This document shows, in pieces, positions 50,307 through 59,473 of a stretch of DNA of 59,473 nucleotides. Where the stretch lies: contig JAITKV010000037.1 of NCBI GenBank assembly GCA_031278215.1, forward strand, positions 1-59,473, read 5' to 3'. Numbering within the stretch: position 1 is the stretch's first letter; the number at the start of each line of letters is the position of its first letter. The notes under the pieces were generated by a model that did not search any database, was not told the DNA's origin, and was given only the letters and a program-made list of their open reading frames with translations. The position numbers and the translations under genes were made by a program. This DNA comes from Spirochaetaceae bacterium. Its GTDB lineage: Bacteria > Spirochaetota > Spirochaetia > Treponematales > Breznakiellaceae.

Positions 50307-51433
50307 TGGTCCCGTACTCCCACTATATAGCCGTCGTTGGCGCTCCAGGAAAGGTATACCAGGTCTTTCCAGACTATGTCGGGGCCTTCGTCGGAATACC
50401 GGGCGTGCTGTTTAATTACCCGGATCATGATGGAATCGTTTATCTTGACGTAAAATTTTGTCTGGAACCCCGAATAGATGGGCTCCTCTACCTGGCCCTG
50501 GAACAGGTTAATGTCTTCCCGCTTGGTGGCGGGCTTTTCTTTGGAAATAACCACCTTTTCGGGCCGGACGGTAAAACTTAGGTTCTGGCCCTGCTTTACC
50601 TGATCCACCGTGGTAACCTTAACCATGCCCAAACCGGCTATGTCCAGTTCTGCCATGTACTCCGGCTCTTCCTTGGGAAGCTTTTCCACCCGTACTACCG
50701 TGGCGTCGTAGAGGTTTGTTTCCCCGATAAAGCGGGCCACAAAGTCGGTGGCGGGGCTTTCGTAAATGTCGTGGGGGGTTCCAACCTGAAGCACGTCCCC
50801 TTGATCCATCACGGCGATATGGTCCGACACCGAAAGGGCTTCCTGTTGGTCGTGGGTAACGTAAATAAAGGTAATGCCTATTTTATCGTGGATCTGATCG
50901 AGCTCTATAAGCATGTGCTGCCGGAGCTTCGCGTCCAGGGCGGAAAGGGGCTCGTCCAGCAGAAGCACTCCGGGTTCGTTGATTAGCGCCCGGGCTATGG
51001 CCACCCGCTGTTTTTGGCCCCCGGAAAGCTGGTTGGGCTTTTTATGGGCGTGGGTTTCCAACTGGACCAGATGCAGATAGTCCTTTACCCGGGAATTGAC
51101 TATCCCCTTGGGTTTTTTCTTAAGCCGCAGGGGAAACGCCACATTTTCGAACACCGAAAGGTGGGGAAAAAGCGCATAGCTTTGAAACACCGTGTTGGCC
51201 TGCCGCCTGTTCGGAGGCAGGGGAAGCACGTCGGCGCCGTCAAAGGTTACGGCGCCGCTGTTGGGCCTTTCAAACCCCGCGATGATCCGCAAAAGGGTTG
51301 TTTTTCCGCACCCCGAAGGGCCCAAAAGGGAAAAAAATTCCCCCTTTCTAATAACCAGGCTTACATCGTTTAAAGCCTTAAAATCACCAAAGGACTTTGA
51401 TACCCCTTCGATGATAACATCGCTCCCTTTCAA
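50303..51433 (-). CDS. potA: Spermidine/putrescine ABC ATPase PotA
   Basis: A 376-residue ATPase: Walker [10 protein letters not shown], signature LSGGQKQRV, Walker [16 protein letters not shown], and a C-terminal TOBE regulatory domain (about 285-370). A TTG start at 51433 is chosen because GGAGG lies 7 bases upstream; a longer frame up to 51541 would add 36 unlikely residues. First gene of potABCD. Upstream, TTGACA (minus, 51583-51588) may be the -35 box. Confidence 0.93.
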   Translation of the reverse strand: MKGSDVIIEGVSKSFGDFKALNDVSLVIRKGEFFSLLGPSGCGKTTLLRIIAGFERPNSGAVTFDGADVLPLPPNRRQANTVFQSYALFPHLSVFENVAFPLRLKKKPKGIVNSRVKDYLHLVQLETHAHKKPNQLSGGQKQRVAIARALINEPGVLLLDEPLSALDAKLRQHMLIELDQIHDKIGITFIYVTHDQQEALSVSDHIAVMDQGDVLQVGTPHDIYESPATDFVARFIGETNLYDATVVRVEKLPKEEPEYMAELDIAGLGMVKVTTVDQVKQGQNLSFTVRPEKVVISKEKPATKREDINLFQGQVEEPIYSGFQTKFYVKINDSIMIRVIKQHARYSDEGPDIVWKDLVYLSWSANDGYIVGVRDQ

Positions 51434-51606
51434 TACCTTCCTCCGTAACGGGAAGATATACGGCCCCAAAGCCGCCCGGCCGCCTGAGTTCGCATATTCA
51501 CAGCCGCTGAAGACACGGGTGAACCGCAGGAACGCATGCAAATCGTTAGTCTAGAGGATACAATGAGGATTTTACGCCTCTGTGTCAACAGGGTAATGTG
51601 GGGTTT

Positions 51607-52869
51607 TTACCGTGAACCGCCCCCGGATTGTCCTTCCAGCATCAGCAGCGCCATAACCTTGGCATCCCCCAGAATATTGGCAATCCGGGCGTATTCGTTA
51701 GGCTGATGGGCCGTATCGTCCATGCGGCTCCACACCACACAGTGAATTCCCCGGTTGCGCAGAAAAGACCCCACGGTTCCCCCGCCTATGCCTATGGGCC
51801 GGCACTGAACTCCGTAAACCTCCGCCGCGGCTTTGGACAGCATGGCCACCAGGGGTGAATCCGCCGGGGTGGGCTTGGATTCTACCTGCTGGGACACGGT
51901 GTAACCGATGCGTACCCCGTGCTTAGCCTCCACTTCTCCCTTAATCCGGTCCACTTCCGCCAGCACCGTTTTTAGCGGATACCGGGGCAGAATCCGCATG
52001 TCCATACAAAAATAATCTTCTCCGGGAATGGTGTTAATATTCGGCACGTTATTGGCTGTTTTTGTGGGCTGGATGGTAGAATAGTCCGGTTCAAAAAGCG
52101 GATCCCGGCCATTGAATTTTTGCGAAAGCTCGTAATGGAGCCGTAGGGCAAGTTCCGCCCCCGCCAGGTGGGCGTTGATTCCCAAATCGGGCCGGGAACC
52201 GTGGGCCTGTTTTCCCTGGGTGGTAAATTCAATCCACAAAAGATTTTTTTCTGCAATTTCAATGGTTTCGCCCTTACTGTCCCCGCCGTCGGGAATAAGA
52301 ACCAGATCTTCCTGCCCAAAGAGCCCGGGGCGTTTTACAAGGGCCCCGATGCCGTAGGCGCTGCCGCATTCTTCATCGGCGCAGAAAAGAAGTTTTACCG
52401 GCAGGGGGGGGCTTATTCCCCCCTGCTTAAGGGCCCCGGCGGCAATAAGAGAAGCCGTCAGGCCCTGCTGGTTGTCTTCCACCCCCCGGCCGATAAGCCG
52501 CGGGCCCAGGGGGCCGTCGTCCTTGCGAACCACGGTCCATGGATCGCTGTGCCACAGGGCCCTTGCGCCGGGGGGCACAACGTCCAGGTGGCTCATGATC
52601 CAAAAACAGCGCCCGGCGCCGGCCGCCTCCGGGTTCAGGGTAACCACGATGTTGGGCCGAAGACCCTTCTTTGCCCGCTCGTCGGCTATGTCGATCCGTT
52701 CAAAGATAAAACCCCGGGCCCTAAGCCAGCCTTCCAGGTACTCGGCTTTTTCCAGTTCCCCTTCCCCCCCGGACTGGGGGGCCACGGCCGGCCGTTTGCA
52801 AAGCTCCGTCTCCAGCTCCACCGCCAGCGCTTCGGCCTTATCGATGTAGGAAAAAATCTTTTCGTGCAT
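51607..52869 (-). CDS. M20-family metallopeptidase
   Basis: A 420-residue zinc-dependent peptidase/deacylase of the M20 family (ArgE/DapE/CPG2-like). Metal ligands: HLDVVPPG (His), the Asp in GRGVEDNQQG, and ADEECGSAYG (Glu pair); a dimerisation domain lies between. Substrate class cannot be fixed; DapE and dipeptidase are both possible. TATACT (52877-52882) ends 7 bases before the ATG and no ribosome binding site is present, so it is probably leaderless. Confidence 0.88.
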   Translation of the reverse strand: MHEKIFSYIDKAEALAVELETELCKRPAVAPQSGGEGELEKAEYLEGWLRARGFIFERIDIADERAKKGLRPNIVVTLNPEAAGAGRCFWIMSHLDVVPPGARALWHSDPWTVVRKDDGPLGPRLIGRGVEDNQQGLTASLIAAGALKQGGISPPLPVKLLFCADEECGSAYGIGALVKRPGLFGQEDLVLIPDGGDSKGETIEIAEKNLLWIEFTTQGKQAHGSRPDLGINAHLAGAELALRLHYELSQKFNGRDPLFEPDYSTIQPTKTANNVPNINTIPGEDYFCMDMRILPRYPLKTVLAEVDRIKGEVEAKHGVRIGYTVSQQVESKPTPADSPLVAMLSKAAAEVYGVQCRPIGIGGGTVGSFLRNRGIHCVVWSRMDDTAHQPNEYARIANILGDAKVMALLMLEGQSGGGSR

Positions 52870-52968
52870 GATTACAAGTATACTATGAAAAAAATCTTTG
52901 CGGAAGCATAAGGGAGTCTTTGGAAACCCAGCCGGGGTCCCTTAAGAATAGACCCGGGAATTGGAAGC

Positions 52969-54177
52969 TCAAGGATAAGCCCGCCAGGGCGCCGGTATTT
53001 TTACGGGTATGGCCGCGTTAAGGGCCGCAATGTTTTCTTCTTCGTATTGATTTGCCGCCGCCATGTGGGCCGTAAAAATAGATTCCAAAACAGGATCGAA
53101 AAATTTGTGGTAGCTTAGATCAAAGGCCGCGCGGAAGCCCCGGCGTATTTTATGGGGCGAACCGACGCCGGGATCAAAGTACCGGATCCCCTTTCGGATA
53201 CAATAGTCCATGGGGGCATAGTAACAAAGGGCAAAGTGAAGATCCTTTACATCTTCGTAGGCTCCCCAATAACGCCCCCAGATATGGTCTTCTTTGCGGA
53301 ACATCATCGCCATGGCCAGGGTTTCTTCTCCCCGGGCCCCCAAACGCCGGGCTTCGGAAAAGACGGTTCGGCCCCGGTACATTTTTCCGCAGAGGCGAAA
53401 AAAATCCCTGTTTACCCACCGGGCGTCCCAGGGCAGGAACTTGTCGTTGGTAAGACTGTACAGTTCAAAGATCCGGTCAAAAAAGCCGTGGTCCGCGTCC
53501 TGGCCCTCCAGGATCCGCAGCGTAATGCCCTGGTCCTTATGGCGGCCATATTCCTTTCGGATATTTTTTCGCTGGTTCTTATTGAATTGGGCCAGGTACT
53601 GATCAAAATCTGTATACCGGTTTTCCCAGACAAAGCGGGAATGTTTCCAGCCGCCGTAGGATCTATCCATAAGTGAACCGGGCCAGGCCGCCCAGAAGGG
53701 ATCGGTAAAAAGCAAATGGAGCCCCCGGATGCCGGATCGCCGGCACAGATGTTCCGCCGCGTCAAGAAGGATCTTGTTAAGAGGCCGGGGGTCCTCCTCC
53801 GGGGCAAAGAGAAACCGGTAGCCCTCTGCAGGGGTGGCGGGAACGGTTCCCACCAGCTTGGGATACCAGGGCCGGCCCACGGAAGCCGCGGCCTCTGCAA
53901 AAAAATAATCCCAGACAAATTCACCGTCGCTGTGGTATTTGATGTACAGAGGAGAAACGGCAAGGAGCCTGTATTTGTCCCACAGGGAAAGATAAAGGGG
54001 GCGCCAGCCCGTTTTTGGACAGATGCTGCCGGAGGTTTCCAGCGCCGCCAGCCATTCCCACTCCAGAAAGGGTATGGCGTCATGGGGCACCATGTTGTTC
54101 CATTGGGAAGAATTAAATTCCGTTATGGACGAGGCGTATTTAAGGGTATAGGGATTTTTAAAGTTAAGCTCTTTCAT
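52969..54177 (-). CDS. FemAB-like acyltransferase (peptidogalycan type, COG3146)
   Basis: A 402-residue protein of the GNAT-fold FemAB-like group (DUF482). Marks: HDAIPFLEWEWLAALETSGS near the start, WDYFFAEAA, YPKLVGTVPATPAEGYRFL, YLAQFNKNQRKNIRKEYGRH, and the ending FDPGVGSPHKIRRGF. The family is thought to transfer aminoacyl or acyl groups, with no settled substrate. It starts 40 bases after the amino-acid ATPase gene and looks like the last gene of that operon. Confidence 0.82.
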   Translation of the reverse strand: MKELNFKNPYTLKYASSITEFNSSQWNNMVPHDAIPFLEWEWLAALETSGSICPKTGWRPLYLSLWDKYRLLAVSPLYIKYHSDGEFVWDYFFAEAAASVGRPWYPKLVGTVPATPAEGYRFLFAPEEDPRPLNKILLDAAEHLCRRSGIRGLHLLFTDPFWAAWPGSLMDRSYGGWKHSRFVWENRYTDFDQYLAQFNKNQRKNIRKEYGRHKDQGITLRILEGQDADHGFFDRIFELYSLTNDKFLPWDARWVNRDFFRLCGKMYRGRTVFSEARRLGARGEETLAMAMMFRKEDHIWGRYWGAYEDVKDLHFALCYYAPMDYCIRKGIRYFDPGVGSPHKIRRGFRAAFDLSYHKFFDPVLESIFTAHMAAANQYEEENIAALNAAIPVKIPAPWRAYP

Positions 54178-54216
54178 AAATACAAGCGTATGCCTAAGCG
54201 CATGCTTATGCAAATG

Positions 54217-54993
54217 CTACAGTACACTTTGAAGGAATTGTCTGGTTCTGTCGTTGGCAGGGCTGGTAAAGATCTTATCCGGATGATCCATTTCCAGAAT
54301 AGAGCCTTCGAACATAAACACCACCTTATCCGCCACTTCCCGGGCAAAGCCCATTTCATGGGTAACCACCAGCATGGTCATTCCCGCCTGGGCAAGACTC
54401 TTCATTACGCTTAGGACCTCTCCTACCAGTTCCGGGTCCAGGGCGGAAGTGGGCTCGTCAAAAAGCATAATTTTGGGCTCCATGGCCAGGGCCCTGGCTA
54501 TGGCAACCCGCTGCTGCTGGCCTCCGGAAAGCTGCGAAGGGTACGCGTCGATTTTGTCGGAAAGCCCCACCCGGTCCAGAAGCCCTATGGCCTTTTCCCG
54601 GGCTTGTTCGTGGGAAAGCCTTCTAACATGGACCGGGGCCAGCATAAGGTTTTCCAGCGCCGTCTTATGGGGAAAAAGATTAAAACTTTGAAAAACCATT
54701 CCTACCTCGAGCAAAGAGGCGTTCAATTCCTGGTAGGGAAGATGAAGGTTGCTAAGCCCGCCGGTATAATCAAAAAGAAGTTTATCCTCCACATAGATCT
54801 TGCCCGATTCAATGGTTTCAAGCCTGTTTAGGGTCCGCAGGTATGTGGATTTTCCCGCCCCCGAAGGGCCGATAATACAGACCACTTCTTTCTGTTCCAC
54901 CGTCAGCGACACATTTTTAAGCACTTCCAGGGGGCCCCTGCCCGGTTTTCCGTGGAAGGTCTTGCAAATGTTAACAGTTTTAATCATTGACAT
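54217..54993 (-). CDS. Polar amino-acid ABC transporter ATPase
   Basis: A 258-residue GlnQ/HisP-class ATPase: Walker [19 protein letters not shown], signature [34 protein letters not shown], switch [19 protein letters not shown]. Slightly long because of an insertion ([23 protein letters not shown]) after Walker A. It follows the permease gene by 28 bases. Confidence 0.93.
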   Translation of the reverse strand: MSMIKTVNICKTFHGKPGRGPLEVLKNVSLTVEQKEVVCIIGPSGAGKSTYLRTLNRLETIESGKIYVEDKLLFDYTGGLSNLHLPYQELNASLLEVGMVFQSFNLFPHKTALENLMLAPVHVRRLSHEQAREKAIGLLDRVGLSDKIDAYPSQLSGGQQQRVAIARALAMEPKIMLFDEPTSALDPELVGEVLSVMKSLAQAGMTMLVVTHEMGFAREVADKVVFMFEGSILEMDHPDKIFTSPANDRTRQFLQSVL

Positions 54994-55021
54994 GGCGTAT
55001 CTCCAAGGCCCCGCGGATTGA

Positions 55022-56050
55022 TCATACGTACACGGAGTACTTTGATTCCAGCTTGTGAAATATAAACGTAAAGACCGCGGTAATAATAAGATACAGCACC
55101 ATGGCCGGTATATAAACCGTGGCCGATGCGGTGGATGATGAAATAGACCGGGTTACTTTGGTTATATCGGTAAGGGCTATGATCGAAACCAGGGACGCGT
55201 CCTTAAGCATCATGATAAATTCATTCCCCACCGGCGGAATAAGGCGCCTAATGGACTGGGGAATAATTACCAAGGACATGGTCTGTCCATAGGACATGCG
55301 CAGGGCCTTGGCCGCCTCGAACTGTCCCCGGTCGATGCTTAGGATCGCCGCCCGGATAATCTCTGCGCAGTAGGCCGCGGAGTTAAGGCTAAAGGCAATA
55401 AAGGCCGCAAGAAAACGGTCGTTAATCGTAAAAACCTGGGCTATCTGGGGAAGGCCGTAATAAATAAAATACAACTGCATTAAAAGCGGCGTGCCCCGGA
55501 AAAAGAACACATACGCGGAACAGATCCGGTTGACCCAGAAATTCTTTGACATTTTGCCCAGGGCCAGAAAAAGGCTTAACACCAACCCCGCGGAAACAGC
55601 CAGGATCGTAAGCCACAGGGTAACCCGGGAACCGTCCAGAAGCTGTACCATCCACATGGCTATTCTATTACAAAAATCCAGAACCGGTTTTGGGGCCAGG
55701 CGCAAAAAAGCAAAAACTAAGGCGGTGATGCACAGAATCGCCGCCGCCAGGGATAGAATGTGCAGCAGGATAAATACAAATTTTAGCTTAATTTTATAGA
55801 CATGGTTCTTTCGCAGGGCGTATACATCCCCGGTACCCAGGATTCCCAGCAGGGCGCCCCAGCATACACAGCAGAGAATTCCCAGGACAATGGTACGGTT
55901 TGCCATAAGCTTGGCAAAGAGGTTAAAGGGCAGGTAATAGGCCGCCACAGGGCCCCATAGGACCCAAAAAACCAGGGTTACAAGAAACCAGCGTTTGCGA
56001 TACAGGGGAATACTGCTATAATTGACATGGCCTTCACATAAACTGAACAT
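55022..56050 (-). CDS. Polar amino-acid ABC permease with extra N-terminal membrane region
   Basis: A 342-residue permease. Residues about 130-342 are a standard HisM/GlnP domain ([79 protein letters not shown]). Residues 1-125 add about three hydrophobic helices not found in ordinary members. AGGGG precedes the ATG. It lies 135 bases after the binding-protein gene, past a terminator hairpin. Confidence 0.88.
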   Translation of the reverse strand: MFSLCEGHVNYSSIPLYRKRWFLVTLVFWVLWGPVAAYYLPFNLFAKLMANRTIVLGILCCVCWGALLGILGTGDVYALRKNHVYKIKLKFVFILLHILSLAAAILCITALVFAFLRLAPKPVLDFCNRIAMWMVQLLDGSRVTLWLTILAVSAGLVLSLFLALGKMSKNFWVNRICSAYVFFFRGTPLLMQLYFIYYGLPQIAQVFTINDRFLAAFIAFSLNSAAYCAEIIRAAILSIDRGQFEAAKALRMSYGQTMSLVIIPQSIRRLIPPVGNEFIMMLKDASLVSIIALTDITKVTRSISSSTASATVYIPAMVLYLIITAVFTFIFHKLESKYSVYV

Positions 56051-56134
56051 CCATAACCCCTAGTTATTCCTGGACCTCTTTAATTCCTTACCCGGCAAGC
56101 TCAAATCTATGGCGCATAATTTTGCTTATCCGCT

Positions 56135-56174
56135 AAAATAAAAATGACGGGCTTCCCAAAGGCGGGAAGCCCGT
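56135..56174 (-). terminator. Terminator between binding-protein and permease genes
   Basis: Minus strand: perfect 11-bp stem (ACGGGCTTCCC / GGGAAGCCCGT, 56147-56174), loop of six, then ATTTTTATTTT. Partial readthrough would explain more binding protein than permease. Confidence 0.88.
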
Positions 56175-56185
56175 ACACGGCTGTC

Positions 56186-57022
56186 TTACCTTACGGAAGA
56201 AACCACATCGGTCCTGTTAAAAAATTTCTGCGAAATTGCTCCCAGCGTACCGTCGGCATATAATTCATCCAAGGCGGTATTCAAAGCATCCGTCAAGGCT
56301 GTATTGTCCTTTTTTAGACAGACTGCCAGCACCTCGTCGTTGCTTACTTCGGCGGTGATTTCATAGGGATTATCGGCCTTGGAAAGGTACTCCGCAGCCA
56401 CCACGCTGTCAACCAGGATAACGTCCACCCGGTTTAAGGTAAGTTCGTCAAAGCAATTCATCACCTTGTCGTACTCAAAAACCGTTACGTTGGCCCCGGT
56501 ATCGTTAATCCACTGGGTAGCCAGGGTATCGGAGGTGGTTTCCGCCTGATAGGTAAGCCTAAGGCCCTGGACCGCATCCAGGCTCCCGGGTTTATTGGCG
56601 GAGTCTTTACGCACCACCAGAAGCTGGGAATTGGCAAGATAGGGTTTGGTAAAGGCGTACTTAAGCTGCCTGTCTTCGGTTACGGTAACCGAAGAAATAA
56701 TGCAGTCATATTTGGACGTGTCCAAACCCGCAAAAATACCATCCCAGGCAGTATCTATGGGTTCAAACTGAAGCCCCAACTTTTCCGCCAGGGCCTTGGC
56801 CAGATCCACATCAAAACCCAGGGGCGTTTTGCCGTCTTCGTCAAAGAACTCCATGGGAGGGTACCCAATTTCCATGCCCACCGAAAGAACTCCCTCTTTC
56901 AGGGTAAGAGCTCCGGAAGTTTCGGCCCCTCCTTCCCCCGGCTTTTGCCGGCACCCGATGGCGGCGGCCATAAGGCCCGCTATAAGCACCAATCCCAAAG
57001 GTATCGTTTTAATCCGTATCAT
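56186..57022 (-). CDS. Polar amino-acid-binding lipoprotein
   Basis: A 278-residue family 3 solute-binding protein: lipobox AIGC (Cys24), LSVGMEIGYPPMEFFDEDGKTPLGFDVDLAKALAEKLG and the ligand-contact segment YDCIISSVTVTEDRQLKYAFTKPYL. It should bind a polar amino acid; which one is unclear. AAGGAGG precedes the ATG. Confidence 0.93.
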   Translation of the reverse strand: MIRIKTIPLGLVLIAGLMAAAIGCRQKPGEGGAETSGALTLKEGVLSVGMEIGYPPMEFFDEDGKTPLGFDVDLAKALAEKLGLQFEPIDTAWDGIFAGLDTSKYDCIISSVTVTEDRQLKYAFTKPYLANSQLLVVRKDSANKPGSLDAVQGLRLTYQAETTSDTLATQWINDTGANVTVFEYDKVMNCFDELTLNRVDVILVDSVVAAEYLSKADNPYEITAEVSNDEVLAVCLKKDNTALTDALNTALDELYADGTLGAISQKFFNRTDVVSSVR

Positions 57023-57054
57023 CCTTTATCCTCCTTGGAAAACACTATGGCAGA

Positions 57055-57083
57055 AGTATACCGGGTTTTTCCGGGAAAGTCAA
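57055..57083 (-). promoter_or_regulatory. Promoter of the amino-acid transporter operon
   Basis: Minus strand: TTGACT (57078-57083), 17 bases, TATACT (57055-57060). A perfect palindrome TGTATATATATACA lies upstream at 57091-57104. Confidence 0.75.
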
Positions 57084-57146
57084 CAAAGAATGTATATATA
57101 TACAAAAGATCGTATAAAAATACGCGGGCCCGAAAAGGCGCTGCGG

Positions 57147-57599
57147 CTAGTTTTTTCCGGCCCCTTCCAGGGCCTCTTCCACCGCCTCGGTAAACTGGTT
57201 GTACGAAATCGTAGCGCCGCTTACCGCTTCCACGCCGTCAAGACTGCCGGCGCGGCCTAGATCCGCCGCGTACTTTTCCATGGCCCCCACGGCAAGCTGG
57301 GCCTTTTCGTAGTAGGACTGGTTTGAAATTTCCCCGTTTATCTTCCCGTAATTTTCGTCTTTAACCGAGCCGTCCTTTTGGCGGGTAACAAAAACGCAGG
57401 CGGTGATTTTTCCGCCTGTAATCGTAAGCGTCACTTCCCCAACGGCCCCGTCGTCGTCCGGGGCGCTTTTTCCCGTGTAGGTCCCGTCCGCAAAAGTCCG
57501 TTTTCCGCAGCCCGTCATCAGCATGGCCGTCAAAATAACGGCAGCCAAACAACAAAAAAATCTTGTACGAATACGCCGCGCCGTTTTTTTACCCCTCAT
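57147..57599 (-). CDS. FMN-binding-domain lipoprotein
   Basis: A 150-residue lipoprotein: basic signal peptide with lipobox LMTGC (Cys31), then an FMN-binding (PF04205) domain: DGTYTGKSAPDDDGAVGEVTLTITGGKIT and VEAVSGATISYNQF, where a Thr of SGAT is normally linked covalently to FMN by ApbE. It would carry electrons outside the inner membrane. GGAG precedes the ATG, 3 bases after the ATPase gene. Confidence 0.9.
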   Translation of the reverse strand: MRGKKTARRIRTRFFCCLAAVILTAMLMTGCGKRTFADGTYTGKSAPDDDGAVGEVTLTITGGKITACVFVTRQKDGSVKDENYGKINGEISNQSYYEKAQLAVGAMEKYAADLGRAGSLDGVEAVSGATISYNQFTEAVEEALEGAGKN

Positions 57600-57602
57600 T
57601 TT

Positions 57603-58274
57603 TTACTCCTTTTCCCCGTTTTTGACAATCCGCGCTATTTTGCCGTGTTCCAGCACCACCGTCCGCTCCGCGTCTTCGGCGACCTCCGGATCGTGGGTTA
57701 CCACAATGATCGTGCTGCCGCCGGCATGGAGTTTTTTAAAAATATCGATAACCATGTTTTCATTGGCCTCGTCAAGGTTCCCCGTGGGTTCGTCGGCAAG
57801 AATAAGTTTGGGATAGTTGATGAGCGCCCGGGCAATGCAGACCCGCTGCTGCTCCCCGCCGGAAAGCTGGCTGGGAAGATGCTTTGCCCGGCCGGAAAGC
57901 CCCACCCGGTCCAGGGCTTCCAGGGCTTCTTTTTCGTCGGGGAGGCTGTGGTAGTACTGGGCCACCATGACGTTTTCCAGCGCGTTCAGATAGTTTACCA
58001 GGTGGAACTGCTGGAAGATAAGGCCGATCTTGTCCCGCCGCATAGTGGTAAGGTTTCTGTCGCTTTCCCTGGAAATGTTCAGCCCGTCGAGGAACACGGT
58101 TCCCGACGACGGTTTGTCCATGCAGCCGATGATGTTCATCATCGTGGTTTTGCCGGAACCCGAAGGCCCCATGATCGCAAGCCATTCGCCCTGCTTGACC
58201 CTAAGGTTGATGTCCGTCAGGGCCTTGAGGTTCCCGTATACCTTAGAAATGTCTTTTAGTTCCAGTAAATCCAT
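57603..58274 (-). CDS. MacB/LolD-class ABC ATPase
   Basis: A 223-residue ATPase: Walker [10 protein letters not shown], signature [15 protein letters not shown], Walker [14 protein letters not shown], switch [21 protein letters not shown]. It partners the FtsX-type permease gene 24 bases upstream. Class VII (mechanotransmission) ATPases drive periplasmic work rather than import. Confidence 0.93.
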   Translation of the reverse strand: MDLLELKDISKVYGNLKALTDINLRVKQGEWLAIMGPSGSGKTTMMNIIGCMDKPSSGTVFLDGLNISRESDRNLTTMRRDKIGLIFQQFHLVNYLNALENVMVAQYYHSLPDEKEALEALDRVGLSGRAKHLPSQLSGGEQQRVCIARALINYPKLILADEPTGNLDEANENMVIDIFKKLHAGGSTIIVVTHDPEVAEDAERTVVLEHGKIARIVKNGEKE

Positions 58275-58298
58275 ATTCCCACCTTAGCTTGGTATTCC

Positions 58299-59432
58299 TT
58301 ACTCTCCGCGCAGCACAATGGCCGGGTCTACTTCCGTGGCGTTCCGCACCGGAATCACGCAGGCCAGGGCGGTAATGGCAACCGACGCGGCCAGGGTTAA
58401 AATGATGAACAGGGGGTTGAACGCTATCGACCGGTTAAACACGTTAAGGCCCACCGCTTGGGCAAACACATAGCCGGCGGCGGCGCCCAGAATGCCGCCG
58501 AAACCGCCGAGGAAGATCCCCTCTCCCATAAATTCCGTTACGAGGCTTTGATTGGAAGCCCCCAGGGCCTTGCGCAGCCCGATTTCCCTGCGGCGCTCGG
58601 CCACCACCGCCATCATCGTCGTGGCTACGCATATCATGATGAGGAGGAGCACGATAACCGACACCAGGGCCACCAGGGCCTGGAGCTTGGTCAGCACCGC
58701 GCCCTCCGAATCGGTTAGGCGTTTTACGAGCCGGGGGCTTAGTTCCGGAACTTTTTCGCCGATTTCCCGCGCCAGGCTTTCCAGAACTTCGGCGCCGGCG
58801 GAAATACTGCACTCCACCACGTCGATTTTGCCTCCGTCGCCGATCATCGTTTCAAAATCGGCCAGGGACATAAAGATAAAGGCTTCTTCGGCGCCGCCGG
58901 TTTGGAGTATTCCGGACACGGTAAAACCGGCGCTGAAAGGCCCCGCCGGGCCGGTTCCGGTAACGGTAAAACCGTTCCCCGGAAGCAGCCTGATAAGGTC
59001 GGCGAGTTCCTGCCCCACCAGGGCTTCCCCGGCGGCTTCGGGCCAGCGGCCCTGGACAAACCAGTAAGGGCTTGTCTTCCGCGCGCCGGCCAGGTTCGTT
59101 CCGGCGGCCATAAAGGGCTGCTCGTTGATCTTTACCAGGTGGTAACGGTACGGGGCGATCCCGGTAACGCTTCCCGAAGGCAGAAGCGAAACGGCCTTCT
59201 CCATCAGCTCCACGCTCATCGAGGGCTGGTTCCCCGAAGGCAGCATCACAAAATTCGCCCCGTAGGACCGGAATTCCTGACCCATCTGCCGGGGGATGTC
59301 GTAGTAGATCGTGATAAGCCCCGAAAGTATCGTGGCCCCGATGGTTACCGCCAACAGAGCCACCAGCATCCGGGACTTCCGCCTAAGGAGGGAACTTGCC
59401 ACCATTTTTATGTAAAAGCGCTGCCTGTTCAT
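58299..59432 (-). CDS. FtsX/MacB-type ABC permease
   Basis: A 377-residue permease: first helix about 22-44, a large periplasmic MacB-like domain (about 50-245), then the three FtsX helices (LVALVSVIVLLLIMICVATTMMAVVAERRREIGLRKALGAS and two more). The EIGLRKALGA loop is the ATPase-contact motif. Its operon continues upstream out of the window. Confidence 0.92.
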   Translation of the reverse strand: MNRQRFYIKMVASSLLRRKSRMLVALLAVTIGATILSGLITIYYDIPRQMGQEFRSYGANFVMLPSGNQPSMSVELMEKAVSLLPSGSVTGIAPYRYHLVKINEQPFMAAGTNLAGARKTSPYWFVQGRWPEAAGEALVGQELADLIRLLPGNGFTVTGTGPAGPFSAGFTVSGILQTGGAEEAFIFMSLADFETMIGDGGKIDVVECSISAGAEVLESLAREIGEKVPELSPRLVKRLTDSEGAVLTKLQALVALVSVIVLLLIMICVATTMMAVVAERRREIGLRKALGASNQSLVTEFMGEGIFLGGFGGILGAAAGYVFAQAVGLNVFNRSIAFNPLFIILTLAASVAITALACVIPVRNATEVDPAIVLRGE

Positions 59433-59441
59433 CGTATTGTT

Positions 59442-59473
59442 TTACCGTCTTCCCATTATCTTTGTCTTGTCTT
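59442..59473 (-). CDS. Possible 3' end of an upstream gene of the same operon
   Basis: An open frame reading into the window edge ends ...KIMGRR and TAA at 59442-59444, 9 bases before the permease start. Too short to identify; in related loci a second FtsX permease often sits here. Confidence 0.25.
   Translation of the reverse strand, partial: DKTKIMGRR

Overview
The window looks like a chromosomal segment of an anaerobic spirochaete of the Treponema group. Supporting signs are an archaeal-type phenylalanyl-tRNA synthetase beta subunit (typical of spirochaetes), a regulatory HPr/HprK/PtsN set with no sugar-specific PTS transporter, a Rex redox regulator, many lipoproteins and a methyl-accepting chemotaxis protein. 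The genome is fairly GC-rich, which fits termite-gut treponemes better than T. pallidum. This assignment is inferred from gene content only. There is no sign of a prophage, a transposase or a CRISPR array.

Layout. 1-2827: end of thrS, a YjbQ protein, tRNA-Ala(GGC), a small basic protein and a large protein of unknown function. 2824-4489: hprK, ptsH and a small membrane protein. 4596-7697: rex-serC-serA behind a perfect Rex operator. 7663-12544: a HEAT-repeat exported protein, ptsN, ahpC and pheT. 12760-18304: a von Willebrand A protein, two tandem Na/Pi cotransporter-PhoU fusions with a second YjbQ gene, a decayed phosphoesterase gene and tRNA-Asp(GTC). 18486-22067: a sodium/solute symporter, then trpD and trpC. 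21979-29938: addA, addB, a DUF4230 protein, and a small heat-shock protein with a textbook sigma-54 promoter.

30419-38061 is the most interesting block. It reads as a haem (heme) locus of an anaerobe: a TonB-dependent receptor and an HmuY-like lipoprotein on the plus strand, facing a tightly overlapping minus-strand operon of flavodoxin, FecCD-type permease, ATPase, a HemN-like radical SAM protein of the HutW/ChuW/HmuW kind, and a FecB-type binding lipoprotein. Together they could capture haem, import it and open the ring without oxygen, the flavodoxin supplying electrons.

38348-59473: a chemotaxis receptor, an exported protein, a YgjP-like metalloprotein, aspS, a two-gene chromate-type transporter, a citramalate synthase-like enzyme, a spermidine/putrescine ABC operon (potABCD), an M20 peptidase, an amino-acid ABC transporter with a FemAB-like acyltransferase, and the end of an operon with an FtsX permease, its ATPase and an FMN-binding lipoprotein.

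Three genome-wide habits show. Many genes have a -10 box only 6-9 bases before the start codon and no ribosome binding site, suggesting leaderless mRNAs. Short tandem repeats (9-25 bp) occur both inside genes, where they encode Ala/Gly-rich linkers, and between genes. A roughly 60-bp GC-rich repeat family sits only between converging genes.
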